This document shows, one piece after another, positions 42,877-51,827 of a DNA stretch of 64,000 bases. Within the stretch, counting starts at the first letter, position 1, and every line of letters starts with the position of its first letter. A program made the translations under genes and the position numbers. Below the pieces are notes generated by a model. That model was not told the origin of the DNA and did not search any database. It saw only the letters and a list, made by a program, of their open reading frames with translations. Source of the stretch: Stigmatella aurantiaca DW4/3-1 (GTDB lineage: Bacteria > Myxococcota > Myxococcia > Myxococcales > Myxococcaceae); the NCBI RefSeq assembly GCF_000165485.1, contig NC_014623.1:2251501-2315500 (forward strand). The letters are read 5' to 3'.

Positions 42877-43494
42877 ATGAAGCTACGTCAGGTTTCGGTG
42901 TTGGGCCTTGCAGCGCTGCCGTTCCTCGCGGGATGCGGAAGCAGCATCGAGGATGACATTCAGGGCAAGTGGGTCAGCACCACGTGCGAGGTTCGGCCGG
43001 GCCCCGAGAACTCGAAGCTCTACGTCAAGCGGGAGTACAACATCAAGGAGTCGAGCTGGTCGGGGACCCTGACGTTCTACGTGGACTCCGCCTGCGCGAC
43101 GCCCAACGTGGTGGCCCTGGCCGAGGGGCCGTACAGCGTGACGAAGGATGAGGCGTCGGTGAAGGAGACCCACGAGGCCACCTTCACCCTTCAGACGATG
43201 AAGCTGACGCCCAAGAATGCCGGGATCGTCGAGTTCTTCAAGAGCCTGCCTGCTGGCACGTGTGGCACGGCGTCGGCGTGGGCGGTCGACAGCGCCCAGG
43301 ACGTGACCCCCACGAAGGGCTGTGCGGCGCTTGGCGTCGACCTGCAGAACTGCGGTGTGGAGTACGAGCTGGTGAAGGTGGTGGACGACACGCTGCTGTT
43401 CGGCGCCCGCCCGGCGGATGGAAGCGGCCCCTGCTCCGCCGCGAAGCGCCCCACGACGGAGAGCTTCCAGCCCGCGCTCAAGAAGGCCGACTAA
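42877..43494 (+). CDS. Lipoprotein with an APCDD1-like domain
   Basis: 205 residues. MKLRQVSVLGLAALPFLAGC is a lipoprotein signal with Cys20. The whole mature part reads as one APCDD1 domain. IQGKWVSTTCEVRPGP matches the animal family's 'G.WVS..CEVRP' entry. GTLTFYVDSACATPN corresponds to the 'yy.D..C..Pt' strand, and LQTMKLTPKN to 'vn.mkvTP'. QDVTPTKGCAALGVDL and LLFGARPADGSGP, followed by KRPTTESFQPAL, match the distal strands, including the 'QDVT.T.GC.aLG' block. I know the animal sequence from memory; no search was run. In animals APCDD1 is a membrane Wnt antagonist that binds lipid in its beta-barrel. Here a lipid- or acyl-binding surface lipoprotein is plausible. It ends with a strong terminator. 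Confidence 0.8.
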   Translation: MKLRQVSVLGLAALPFLAGCGSSIEDDIQGKWVSTTCEVRPGPENSKLYVKREYNIKESSWSGTLTFYVDSACATPNVVALAEGPYSVTKDEASVKETHEATFTLQTMKLTPKNAGIVEFFKSLPAGTCGTASAWAVDSAQDVTPTKGCAALGVDLQNCGVEYELVKVVDDTLLFGARPADGSGPCSAAKRPTTESFQPALKKAD

Positions 43495-43522
43495 GCCTCG
43501 TCCCGCAGGGGCCGTTCCGCTG

Positions 43523-43551
43523 AGCGGAGACGGTGTGTCATCGTCTCCGCT
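43523..43551 (+). terminator. Hairpin terminator after the APCDD1-like gene
   Basis: AGCGGAGACG (43523-43532) pairs perfectly with CGTCTCCGCT (43542-43551), a ten-base-pair stem with a nine-base loop, 29 bases after the stop codon and followed by TCTT. Confidence 0.75.
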
Positions 43552-43710
43552 TCTTGCGAGGCGGTTCTGACGCAGCAAGACAATCGCTGACGCGGCCAGA
43601 CAGAGTCCGGCGCCGTTTCTGGCTTTGTGTCGTTGGGTGCGAAAAAGGCTCACGGGAAGGCTCAACGCCACTACCATCCGTTCAAGTTAAACTGATTGAA
43701 CGGAGTAAGC

Positions 43711-46700
43711 ATGAAGCGCCCTGCTGTCTGGTGGAAGTTTTCGTCGAGTGCAGCGCTCGCGCTGCTGTGGTTGGGCGCGTGTCACCCGGAGGATGCCGGC
43801 GAACCGGCGTCTTCGTTGCCGGAGCCCTCGGAAGAGGCCACCCCCCTCATGGGCACCGCGGCGGTGGCCTGGCCCAAGGTGCAGAGCGCGATCGCGGTGG
43901 ATGCGGCGCTTGAGGCCAAGGTCGAGGCCCTGCTCGCGAGCATGACGCTCGAGGAAAAAGTCGGGCAGATGATGCAGGTGGAGATCGGCAACGTCACCCC
44001 GGCGGAGATCAAGCAGTACCACCTGGGCTCGGTGCTGAACGGAGGCGGTTCCTTTCCAGGAGGAAGGAAGAACGCCTCGGTGCAGGACTGGGTGATGCTC
44101 GCGGATCAGCTCTGGGATGCCTCGATGGATCCGTCGAAGGCCCGCCGGATCCCCATCATCTGGGGCACCGATGCCGTTCATGGTCACAACAACGTGCGCG
44201 GGGCCACGTTCTTCCCCCACAACATCGGTCTGGGCGCCGCCAATGATCCGGAGCTGATCCGGCGCATTGGTGAGGTGACCGCCCGCGAGGTGGCCCGCAC
44301 GGGCGTGGACTGGGCGTTTGCCCCGACGATCGCGGTCGTGCGGGATGACCGCTGGGGCCGTACCTATGAGGGGTACTCGGAGGACCCTGCCGTGGTCGAG
44401 GCCTACGCGGGCAAGGCCGTGCAGGGTTTTCAAGGGTTGCTCGGCAAGGATGCCAAGTCCTCCGAGAAGGTGATCGCCACGGCCAAGCACTTCCTGGGAG
44501 ATGGGGGAACCACCCGGGGGGTGGACCAAGGGGTGACCTCGGTGACCGAACAGGACCTGCGCGACATTCACGGCAAGGGCTACTTCACGGCGCTCGCCGC
44601 GGGCTCGCAGACGGTCATGGCGTCCTTCAACAGCTGGCAGGACACGGCGCTGGGGACAAACGCCAAGGCGCTCAAGATGCACGGCAACAAGTACCTGCTG
44701 ACTGAAGTGCTGAAGAACCAGATGGGCTTCGACGGCTTCGTGGTCTCCGATTGGAACGGCCACGGACAGGTCAAGCGGAGCAACAGCGACTCGGCCATCG
44801 ACTGCACCAACGGCAATTGCCCCCAGGCCATCAATGCGGGCATCGACATGGTGATGGTGCCCTACCGGGATGATTGGAAGGCGCTCATCACCAACACCCT
44901 GGCCTCGGTGCGCAATGGCCAGATTCCCGAGTCTCGCATCAACGATGCGGTGCGCCGCATCCTGCGGGTGAAGTACCGCGCCGGCCTCTTCGAGAAGCCC
45001 AAGCCCTCGTTGCGCAACACCTCGCGCGAAGTGGGGTCCGCCGAGCACCGGGCCGTGGCGCGCGAGGCCGTGCGCAAGTCCTTGGTGCTGCTGAAGAACA
45101 ATGGCGGCACGCTGCCGCTGTCGCGCTCGGCGAAGATCCTGGTGGCGGGCAAGAGCGCCAACAGCCTCCAGAACCAGAACGGGGGTTGGTCGCTCACCTG
45201 GCAGGGAACGGGCAACAGCAATGCGGACTTTGGTGGTGGCGTGACCGCGTGGCAGGCGATCCAGAAGATCGTGCCGAGCGCCACGCTCGATACGAGCACC
45301 AACGGTGCCCTGGCCGATTCGAGCTATGCCGCCGCCGTGGTGGTGATCGGCGAGACGCCGTACGCGGAGGGCGTGGGGGACCTGAGCAGCACCACCCTGG
45401 AACTGGCCAAGCTGCGCCCGGAGGACCTGGCGCTCATCGACAGCCTGAAGGCCAAGGGGGTGAAGAAGATCGTCACGGTGCTGTTCTCGGGTCGGCCGCT
45501 CTATGCCAACAAGGAAATCAACCGGTCGGATGCCTTCGTCGCGGCTTGGCTCCCGGGCACCGAGGGCGATGGGCTGGCGGACGTGCTGTTCCGGAACGCC
45601 GCGGGCGCGGTCAACTACGACTTCACCGGCAAGCTGTCCTATTCGTGGCCCAAGAGCCCCTGCCAAGTTCAGGTCAACCGGGGCAACGCGGGCTATGCGC
45701 CGCTCTACGCCTACGGCTATGGGCTGACCTATGCCAGCGGGCAGGAGCAGGGGCAGCATGCCGAGACCACCCAGAGCGGGGACTGCGGCGACAGTGGCGA
45801 TGGAGGCGGGGGAGGGGGGACGACGTCGCTGGTGATGTTCAACCGCGGCAACCAGAATGGCTGGGTCATGCGCGTGGGCGCGCCCTCCAACTGGGATGGA
45901 ATCGCGGTGGCCCAGTCTACCAGCACGGCGACTTCCACCGCTGGCAATGAGCTTTCCGCCACCCCGGTCGATGACCGCAATGGCCTCCAGTGGGCGGCGG
46001 TGAAGGCCACCTGGAACAACGCCACGGCGGAGATCTACATGCAGAACTCGAACAAGACCGAGGTGAAGAACCTCCAGACGTATCTGAGTTCGGGGGGGGC
46101 TCTGGTGTTCGATGCCCGGGTGAGCACAAAGCCGAGCGGCGCGGTGAAGGCCCGGGTGGATTGCGTCTACCCGTGTGCGGGAGAGATCGACATCACCAAC
46201 GCGCTCAATGCATTGCCGGTCAACAGTTGGACGGAGCTGGCGATTCCCCTGCAGTGCTTCGCGGCGAAGGGCACGGACTTCACCCGCATCAACACATCCG
46301 TGTTGCTCTACAGCCAGGGAGCGCTGGAGCTGTCGCTTGCCAACATCCGCTGGGAGCCTTCCCGGGCGGCCAACGTGAGCTGCGAGGGAAACCTCGGCGC
46401 GCCGGGGCAGCTCTTCGCCGACAAGGACGTCTACGTGAACGGTGTCTATGACACGGCGCTGTTCAGTGGTCCGAACGTCTGGAAGTCAGGCAGCGGCAGC
46501 GTGACGCTGAGCCCGGCCTTCAACACGGGCACCGAGACGGTGATCGACGTGGTCTACACCAACTTGACCGAAGGCGGAGGCAATGGCGTCGTGTCCCTCC
46601 CGGTCAAGGATCCCCTGTTCCTGGATGTCTCGCAGATCGCCGCCACGGGCGGGGTTCAGTTCGACATCAAAGTTCTTAGCTATGGAGGCACCACTCAGAA

Positions 46701-46953
46701 CTTCTGGACGAAGATCGTCTGCGACCGGAATCCCAATCAATGCGCGACGGGCGACCTGAAGACATTGATTGGACGGCCCGCGGTGGGCACCTGGAAGACC
46801 GTCAAGGTTCCGTTCACCAGTTCGAGTTACCCCTCCACCTGGAAGAACGACAAGCTCAGCTCGGCGGTGGAGGTGCTCCCGGCTTGGGATGACCAGCGCG
46901 GCACCATCCGCTTCCAGCTCCGCAACATTCGTATCTTGAAGCAGCTCAACTGA
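43711..46953 (+). CDS. GH3-family glucan beta-glucosidase lipoprotein (ExoP type)
   Basis: 1080 residues from the ATG at 43711 (CGGAG upstream). The signal MKRPAVWWKF to LLWLGAC gives a lipid anchor at Cys24. Residues about 60-420 are the GH3 N-terminal barrel: GTDAVHGHNNV, KHFLGDGGTTRGVDQG and the nucleophile motif VVSDWNG with Asp347. Residues about 450-690 are the GH3 C-terminal domain (VGEAPYAEG-like VIGETPYAEGVGD). A Gly-rich linker (near 700) leads to a galactose-binding-like ExoP C-terminal domain, and a further, partly similar beta-domain fills 830-1080. The enzyme should release glucose from beta-1,3/1,4-glucans or cellodextrins at the cell surface. It matches known bacterial exo-1,3/1,4-glucan glucohydrolases but is longer because of the extra end domain. 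Confidence 0.93.
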   Translation: MKRPAVWWKFSSSAALALLWLGACHPEDAGEPASSLPEPSEEATPLMGTAAVAWPKVQSAIAVDAALEAKVEALLASMTLEEKVGQMMQVEIGNVTPAEIKQYHLGSVLNGGGSFPGGRKNASVQDWVMLADQLWDASMDPSKARRIPIIWGTDAVHGHNNVRGATFFPHNIGLGAANDPELIRRIGEVTAREVARTGVDWAFAPTIAVVRDDRWGRTYEGYSEDPAVVEAYAGKAVQGFQGLLGKDAKSSEKVIATAKHFLGDGGTTRGVDQGVTSVTEQDLRDIHGKGYFTALAAGSQTVMASFNSWQDTALGTNAKALKMHGNKYLLTEVLKNQMGFDGFVVSDWNGHGQVKRSNSDSAIDCTNGNCPQAINAGIDMVMVPYRDDWKALITNTLASVRNGQIPESRINDAVRRILRVKYRAGLFEKPKPSLRNTSREVGSAEHRAVAREAVRKSLVLLKNNGGTLPLSRSAKILVAGKSANSLQNQNGGWSLTWQGTGNSNADFGGGVTAWQAIQKIVPSATLDTSTNGALADSSYAAAVVVIGETPYAEGVGDLSSTTLELAKLRPEDLALIDSLKAKGVKKIVTVLFSGRPLYANKEINRSDAFVAAWLPGTEGDGLADVLFRNAAGAVNYDFTGKLSYSWPKSPCQVQVNRGNAGYAPLYAYGYGLTYASGQEQGQHAETTQSGDCGDSGDGGGGGGTTSLVMFNRGNQNGWVMRVGAPSNWDGIAVAQSTSTATSTAGNELSATPVDDRNGLQWAAVKATWNNATAEIYMQNSNKTEVKNLQTYLSSGGALVFDARVSTKPSGAVKARVDCVYPCAGEIDITNALNALPVNSWTELAIPLQCFAAKGTDFTRINTSVLLYSQGALELSLANIRWEPSRAANVSCEGNLGAPGQLFADKDVYVNGVYDTALFSGPNVWKSGSGSVTLSPAFNTGTETVIDVVYTNLTEGGGNGVVSLPVKDPLFLDVSQIAATGGVQFDIKVLSYGGTTQNFWTKIVCDRNPNQCATGDLKTLIGRPAVGTWKTVKVPFTSSSYPSTWKNDKLSSAVEVLPAWDDQRGTIRFQLRNIRILKQLN

Positions 46954-46977
46954 TTTCTCGCCCTGGAACGTCTCGAC

Positions 46978-47010
46978 GGGGAGACCGTACCCCTGTGGTA
47001 CGGTCTCCCC
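46978..47010 (+). promoter_or_regulatory. Perfect hairpin ending directly at a start codon
   Basis: GGGGAGACCGTACC (46978-46991) pairs without mismatch with GGTACGGTCTCCCC (46997-47010) around a five-base loop. It ends at the base before the ATG at 47011 and begins 25 bases after the GH3 stop codon. It could end transcription of the GH3 gene, and it leaves no free ribosome site for the next gene. Confidence 0.7.
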
Positions 47011-47850
47011 ATGGTCGCAACGCGGGATATCCAACTGAACGATGGCCGCGTGGTACGGGCCTACGACACGGGAGCGGATGCCGCGAACGCGGTCACGGTG
47101 CTGTGGCACCATGGTTCGCCCCAGACGGGGGCTCTTCTCGAGCCGCTCATCACGGCCGCCGCCGAACGCGGCATTCGCCTGTTTTCCTATGGTCGGCCCA
47201 GCTACGGCGGATCCAGCCCCTTGCCAGGGCGGAATGTCGCATCCGCCGCGGCCGATGTGGCGCAGATTGCCGACGCGTTCGGCATTGCCCGGTTCGCGGT
47301 GATGGGTGCATCCGGCGGCGGTCCACATGCCCTTGCGTGTGCCGCGCTGCTTCCTGAGCGTGTCACCAGCGCGGTCTGCCTCGCGGGGATCGCGCCCTTC
47401 ACCCAGGATTTCGATTGGTTCGCGGGCATGACCTCCGAGGAAGGATTGCGGGCGGCATTCAAGGGCCGAGATGCCCGTGCACGCTACGCGGAGGTCGCGG
47501 AATTCGATGTCGACAGCTTCATTCCGGCGGACCTGGAGGCGCTGGCGGGCGGGTGGTCATCCCTGGGCGCGGATGTTGGCAGGGCCAATGATGCCGGTCC
47601 AGAGGGTTTGATCGATGATGACGTCGCCTTTGCCTCCCCGTGGGGCTTCGATCTCGCAGACATCACCGCGCCCGTCTTGTTGGTGCAGGGCGGCCGGGAT
47701 CGGATCGTTCCGGCGTCACATGCGAAATGGTTGTCGCGCACATGCCGCCGGTCAGAATTGTGGCTGCGGCCCGATGACGGCCACATCTCGATCTTGAACG
47801 CCTGCCCAGACGCGATGGATTGGCTCCTCGCGAGCGCCGGGCCGCGCTAA
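47011..47850 (+). CDS. Alpha/beta-fold hydrolase
   Basis: 279 residues from the ATG at 47011, the only reasonable start. LWHHGSPQTGAL holds the oxyanion-hole HG, LFSYGRPSYGGSSP is the usual 'D.rG.G.S' block, and FAVMGASGGGPHALACA carries the nucleophile Ser101 in G-x-S-x-G. The acid is likely in VQGGRDRIVP, and the His is in PDDGHISIL. Everything expected of a functional serine hydrolase is there, but the substrate is unclear; many such proteins are annotated as haloperoxidase- or lactonase-like. No Shine-Dalgarno sequence exists because a 14-base-pair hairpin abuts the ATG, so translation may be leaderless or coupled to changes in that hairpin. Confidence 0.85.
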   Translation: MVATRDIQLNDGRVVRAYDTGADAANAVTVLWHHGSPQTGALLEPLITAAAERGIRLFSYGRPSYGGSSPLPGRNVASAAADVAQIADAFGIARFAVMGASGGGPHALACAALLPERVTSAVCLAGIAPFTQDFDWFAGMTSEEGLRAAFKGRDARARYAEVAEFDVDSFIPADLEALAGGWSSLGADVGRANDAGPEGLIDDDVAFASPWGFDLADITAPVLLVQGGRDRIVPASHAKWLSRTCRRSELWLRPDDGHISILNACPDAMDWLLASAGPR

Positions 47851-47939
47851 GCGCTCGGACATCGAGGATGAACCCCCTTTCCACCCTGTCAGCCCTAGAT
47901 GATGTGATGGTCCTGCCTGAAACAAGGAGGGGGACGAAG

Positions 47940-49142
47940 ATGGAATGGGTGGGGCTCGTCGGGCGAGTGGAGCAAGACCTGGAGCGGATGATTTCGCAAG
48001 GCCTGCTGCCCCAGGACGGCTTTCTTCCCTCGGAAAACTCGCTGGCCAAGCACTACGGACTTTCACGGAGCACCGTCCGTGAAGCGCTGAAGCGCCTGGC
48101 CGCCAGAGCGTTGATTGAGCAGCACCCGGGCCGCCGCAGCCGAGCCATTCCCTTGGAGGGGGCGGTGACCCTGGAGAACCTGGGAGTGGTGCTGGAGGGC
48201 CCGGGTGCCGCTCAACCGGAGAGACGGAAGCTGCTGGAAGGGTTTCTGGCCCTCAAGCGAGAGACGGCAGTGGAACTGCTGGCGGCGTGTTGCCAGCAGG
48301 CCTCTGCCAGGGACTTGGACACGCTGGCAGGCCTGTGCTTCGAGTTGGCGGAGGAGGCCCGCTGGGGCGACAACCCCGGCAGGTGGGCGGAGCTGGAGTT
48401 CGCGTTGCTGAGGCAGGCGGCCCGCGCGGTGGACCGTCCTGGACAGGCGCTGCTGCTGCAGTCGCTGGAGCGCTCGTACCGAGGAATGGCCCGGTGGCTG
48501 AGGCCGCACCTGAATGAGCAGGCCACTCGGCAGTGGGCGCTCTGTGCGCTGCACGCCCTGGCAGCCAAGGATGCGCAGCCCCTGCGCCAGGAACTGCCCG
48601 CCTTGCTCCAGGCCAGCGATGGGCACCTGCTCGCAGGCCTCCCATCCCCGCAGGAACCAAGGGGGTCGTCACGGCCCTCACTCTGCGCAGACACAGCCCC
48701 CTCTCACCACCCCCTGGAGCATGAGGACGCCACGGAGAGGCTGTCGGAGGCGAACGGTCCCAACCAGTCTGCTTGTCCTACAGGTTTGCGCCAACGGCCG
48801 CCCACGGGCGGCTCTCCACCCGAGGCCCCCTCCTGTGACTCGCGCCCCCCTCCGGTAGACGGGGCGCCCGGCACGGATGTGCCTCAGGGCCAGGAAGGGT
48901 CGCGAAGGGTTCCGCCTGGCCTCCAGGAGAGACCGTCCCAGGCGCCGGTTGGCGGTGACTCTGGGGTTAGACCCCTGAGCAGAGAGGGCGGACACCTCCT
49001 CTTGTATGGAACAGCGGAGGGTGAACAAGGTGGAGTGTGCACGGCTGAGGAAGCGGGGCCGGTGACCGGCCATCGAGTGCCTGAAGAGGGGCAGGGTGGA
49101 GCGGGTGCTGCTGGCGCGCGAGGTCGCTCTTCTCCCTGCTGA
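47940..49142 (+). CDS. GntR-type transcriptional regulator with a long unstructured C-terminal extension
   Basis: 400 residues from the ATG at 47940, chosen because AAGGAGG lies just upstream; ATGs further 5' overlap the hydrolase gene. Residues about 8-75 are a winged helix of the GntR family: DLERMISQGLLPQDGFLPSENSLAKHYGLSRSTVREALKRLAARALIEQHPGR is recognisable in pieces. Residues about 85-235 are all-helical like an FCD/FadR effector domain but without clear metal-binding residues. From about 240 the sequence becomes Pro-, Gly- and Ser-rich with no domain, and it may be 3' sequence added by loss of an earlier stop. The effector and target genes are unknown. Confidence 0.75.
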   Translation: MEWVGLVGRVEQDLERMISQGLLPQDGFLPSENSLAKHYGLSRSTVREALKRLAARALIEQHPGRRSRAIPLEGAVTLENLGVVLEGPGAAQPERRKLLEGFLALKRETAVELLAACCQQASARDLDTLAGLCFELAEEARWGDNPGRWAELEFALLRQAARAVDRPGQALLLQSLERSYRGMARWLRPHLNEQATRQWALCALHALAAKDAQPLRQELPALLQASDGHLLAGLPSPQEPRGSSRPSLCADTAPSHHPLEHEDATERLSEANGPNQSACPTGLRQRPPTGGSPPEAPSCDSRPPPVDGAPGTDVPQGQEGSRRVPPGLQERPSQAPVGGDSGVRPLSREGGHLLLYGTAEGEQGGVCTAEEAGPVTGHRVPEEGQGGAGAAGARGRSSPC

Positions 49143-49202
49143 CAGGGTCGCTTGAACGCCCTTCACTAGAAGGTGCCCAACCTCCATGTCCGGGAGCTTA
49201 GG

Positions 49203-49667
49203 CTATTTGTGGTAGGGCTCACCCTTGAGCAGGGTGAAGGCGCGGTAGAGCTGCTCGATGAGCACCAGCCGCGCGAGCCGATGCGGCAGCGTCATCCGGG
49301 ACAGGGAGAGCGTTAGGTGCGCCGCCTCGCGCACCGGCTCTGCCAGCCCTTCGTCCCCACCGATGACGAAGAGCAGATCCTTCGCGCCCGTTTGGGCCTT
49401 GGCGAGGTAGCGGCTGAGCTCCACCGAATCCAGGGACTTGCCTCGCTCGTCCATCGCCACCAGCCAGTCCTGGGGCTTGCGCCGGGCGAGAATGGCCTCG
49501 GCCTCGGCGGCCTTCGCATCGCCCGGCTTGAGTTTCCGGCCGCTCGCCTCGGGCAGCTCCACCAGCTCGAACCGGGTGTAGTGCTCCAGCCGGGAGGCGT
49601 ACTCCTGGACGCCGGGCTCGAAGAGGCCCGACCGGTCCTTGCCGATGGAGAGCAGCCGGACTTTCAG
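49203..49667 (-). CDS. rlmH: 23S rRNA pseudouridine-1915 N3-methyltransferase
   Basis: 154 residues if it begins at CTG (49667-49665), which gives the normal family length of about 155. The family N-terminus [20 protein letters not shown] is intact, but no ATG, GTG or TTG is available in front of it; the first ATG-like start would lose some 35 conserved residues. The CTG overlaps the rsfS stop as CTGA, in the same way as ATGA couplings. The SAM-binding knot motif [11 protein letters not shown] (near 102) and the end [21 protein letters not shown] are typical. It methylates m3Psi1915 in helix 69 of 23S rRNA. It is co-transcribed with proA and rsfS. Confidence 0.92.
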   Translation of the reverse strand: MKVRLLSIGKDRSGLFEPGVQEYASRLEHYTRFELVELPEASGRKLKPGDAKAAEAEAILARRKPQDWLVAMDERGKSLDSVELSRYLAKAQTGAKDLLFVIGGDEGLAEPVREAAHLTLSLSRMTLPHRLARLVLIEQLYRAFTLLKGEPYHK

Positions 49668-50188
49668 GTCAGCTTCTCCCGCGGCGCGTCTGCCCAGAGG
49701 CCCTCGAGGTCATAAAAGGCGCGCACTTCCCCCAGGAACAGGTGCACCACCACCTCGCTGTAGTCGAGGAGCACCCATTGGCCCGTCTCCGTGCCTTCGG
49801 TGCCCGTGGGGCGCAGGCTGTCCTCTTCCTTGAGCTTGAGGTGGACGTTCTCGGCCATGGCGCTCACCTGGCGGTCGCTCTCGCCGGAGGCCAGCACGAT
49901 GTAGTCCGCGTAGGACGTCTTGCCGCGCACGTCGAGCACGAGCACGTCCGTGGCCTTCTTGTCCGCCAGCAGCTTGGCCGCCTTGTGCGCCAGCGCCTTG
50001 GCCCGGGGGTTTTCCGCGGGGGCGTCCGCCTTGGCATCCGCGCCCTTGAACGGGGCCTTCTTGCGAATCGTCTTCGGCAGTGCGCCCTTCTTGCGAGCGG
50101 CGGGCTTCTTGACCGCCGTCTTCTTGCGAGCGGCGGGCGCCTTGCCGCCACTCTTCGCCTTCGTGGGAGTCTTCTTCTTTATTGCCAT
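49664..50188 (-). CDS. rsfS: Ribosomal silencing factor RsfS with a basic N-terminal extension
   Basis: 174 residues. Residues about 60-174 are the RsfS/Iojap domain: [45 protein letters not shown] in blocks, then [16 protein letters not shown] and [10 protein letters not shown]-like [10 protein letters not shown]. This protein binds ribosomal protein uL14 and blocks subunit joining when nutrients are low. Residues 1-50 form a Lys/Ala-rich extension ([20 protein letters not shown]) not found in E. coli; it resembles histone-H1-like tails and may bind RNA. It starts 12 bases after proA and overlaps rlmH by 4 bases. Confidence 0.93.
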   Translation of the reverse strand: MAIKKKTPTKAKSGGKAPAARKKTAVKKPAARKKGALPKTIRKKAPFKGADAKADAPAENPRAKALAHKAAKLLADKKATDVLVLDVRGKTSYADYIVLASGESDRQVSAMAENVHLKLKEEDSLRPTGTEGTETGQWVLLDYSEVVVHLFLGEVRAFYDLEGLWADAPREKLT

Positions 50189-50200
50189 GTGCGCGCCACC

Positions 50201-51469
50201 CTAGCGCACCTGCCCCTGCCCGTGGACGACGTACTTCTGGCTCGTCAACTCTCGAAGCCCCATCGGTCCAAAGGCGTGCAGACGGCTGGTGGAGATGCCG
50301 ATCTCCGCCCCCAGCCCCAACTCCCCCCCGTCGTTGAAGCGGGTGGAGGCGTTCCAGATGACCGCGCTGGCCAGCACCTCCCGGGTGAAGCGGGCGGCCA
50401 CCTGTTCGTCCTGGGTGACGATGGCCTCGGTGTGTTCGCTGCCATAGCGGGCGATATGGGCGAGCGCCGCGTCCTCATCCTTCACGACCCGTATGGCCAG
50501 GATGAGATCCAGGAACTCCCGGCCGTAGTCCTCCTCGGCCGCGGGCTTGACCGGGACCCCGGCTCGCGTGAGCACCGCCACCGTCGTCGGGCATCCACGC
50601 AGTTCCACCCGTTGGTCCACCAGCTTTCGCCCCACCTCGGGCAGGAATTGCTCGGCGATGGCCCGGTCGACCAGCAGGCATTCGGCCGCGTTGCAGACCC
50701 CCGGGCGGCTCGCCTTGGCGTTGAGGGTGATGCGCGAGGCCATCTCCAGGTCCGCCGCCGCGTGCGCGTAGACGTGGCAGACGCCCTGGTAGTGTTTCAC
50801 CACCGGGATGCGCGCGTTCTCTGCCACGAAGCGGATGAGCCCTTCCCCGCCGCGAGGGATGCACAGGTCGATGAGCCCCTCCAGCTTCAGCAGCTCCAGC
50901 AGCGATTCCCGCTCCCCGGCGGGGACCTGCTGGATGGCGTGCTCGGGCAGCCCCGCCTCCCCCAACCCCCGCGAGAGGGCCCGGGCGATGGCCTGGTTGG
51001 TGCGGGCCGCCTCGCTGCCCCCCCGGAGCAGCGCCGCGTTGCCGCTCTTGAGGCACAGGGCGGCCGCGTCGCTCGTCACGTTGGGACGTGCCTCGTAGAT
51101 CATCAGCACCACCCCCAGCGGCAGGCGGACCTTGCGCACCTGGAGGCCGTTGGGGCGGCTCCAGGACTCCGTGACTTCTCCCACGGGGTCTTTCAGCCCG
51201 GCCAGGGACTCCACGGCGCGGGCCATGGCCTCCAGGCGAGGGGCATCCAGGAGGAGCCGGTCGAGGAAGGCGGCGTTTTTACCGGCCCCTCGGGCCGCGG
51301 CCACGTCCTCGGCGCTGGCGGAGAGGATGTCCGGGGCGGCCGCGCGCAGGTGGCGGGCCATGCTCCGCAGGGCTTCGTCCTTCTGGCCGGTGGTCACGTT
51401 GGCGAGCACGCGGGAGGCGGCCCGGGCCCTCTCCGCGAGAAGGCGCACGTCTTGCTTGGCAACCGTCAT
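50201..51469 (-). CDS. proA: Gamma-glutamyl phosphate reductase
   Basis: 422 residues, normal for the family. It reduces gamma-glutamyl phosphate to glutamate semialdehyde with NADPH in proline synthesis. Visible motifs include [32 protein letters not shown] (cofactor loop), [25 protein letters not shown] and [14 protein letters not shown] with the catalytic Cys near residue 265, plus a C-terminal [18 protein letters not shown]. No proB is adjacent in the window. It heads the operon with rsfS and rlmH, a frequent combination in deltaproteobacteria. It is divergent from the TPR gene with only 22 bases between start codons, so the two promoters must overlap the coding starts. Confidence 0.97.
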   Translation of the reverse strand: MTVAKQDVRLLAERARAASRVLANVTTGQKDEALRSMARHLRAAAPDILSASAEDVAAARGAGKNAAFLDRLLLDAPRLEAMARAVESLAGLKDPVGEVTESWSRPNGLQVRKVRLPLGVVLMIYEARPNVTSDAAALCLKSGNAALLRGGSEAARTNQAIARALSRGLGEAGLPEHAIQQVPAGERESLLELLKLEGLIDLCIPRGGEGLIRFVAENARIPVVKHYQGVCHVYAHAAADLEMASRITLNAKASRPGVCNAAECLLVDRAIAEQFLPEVGRKLVDQRVELRGCPTTVAVLTRAGVPVKPAAEEDYGREFLDLILAIRVVKDEDAALAHIARYGSEHTEAIVTQDEQVAARFTREVLASAVIWNASTRFNDGGELGLGAEIGISTSRLHAFGPMGLRELTSQKYVVHGQGQVR

Positions 51470-51491
51470 GCCTCTCCTCTATCACCCCTGC

Positions 51492-51806
51492 ATGAGCGAT
51501 GCCCGGTTGGCGCAGTTTCAGCAGATGGTGGCCGAGTTTCCGGAGTCCCCCATGGGGCACTTCTCTCTCGGCAAGCTGTACCTGGAACGCCGTCAGTATG
51601 CCGAGGCGGTGAAGTGTCTGGAGGCCGCCACCCGGCTGGATCCCACCTATGCGGCGGCCTTGGTTTCGCTGGGGGATGCCCACGCAGGGGCGGGGCAGGT
51701 GGCCCCAGCGCGCGAGGCGCTCCTGCGCGCCCGTCAGGTGGCGCTGGACCAGAAGCACCCCAGCCTCGCCGAGGAGATCGACGAGCGCCTCGCGGAGCTG
51801 GCGTAG
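51492..51806 (+). CDS. Small TPR-repeat protein
   Basis: 104 residues from the ATG at 51492. The sequence has three TPR-like helical pairs: GHFSLGKLYLERRQYAEAVKCLEAA, LDPTYAAALVSLGDAHAGAGQ and a capping helix SLAEEIDERLAEL. There is no signal peptide or membrane segment. The product is probably a scaffold for protein-protein contacts. It is divergent from proA with a 22-base gap and has no clear ribosome site, which might mean leaderless translation. Confidence 0.8.
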   Translation: MSDARLAQFQQMVAEFPESPMGHFSLGKLYLERRQYAEAVKCLEAATRLDPTYAAALVSLGDAHAGAGQVAPAREALLRARQVALDQKHPSLAEEIDERLAELA

Positions 51807-51827
51807 CCGTCCGGCCGGGGCCCCTGC

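Noticed and set aside
48678-49187. 169-codon minus-strand frame under the GntR C-terminal tail
   Set aside because: Considered because the plus-strand tail is weak, but this frame also lacks domain character and a ribosome site.
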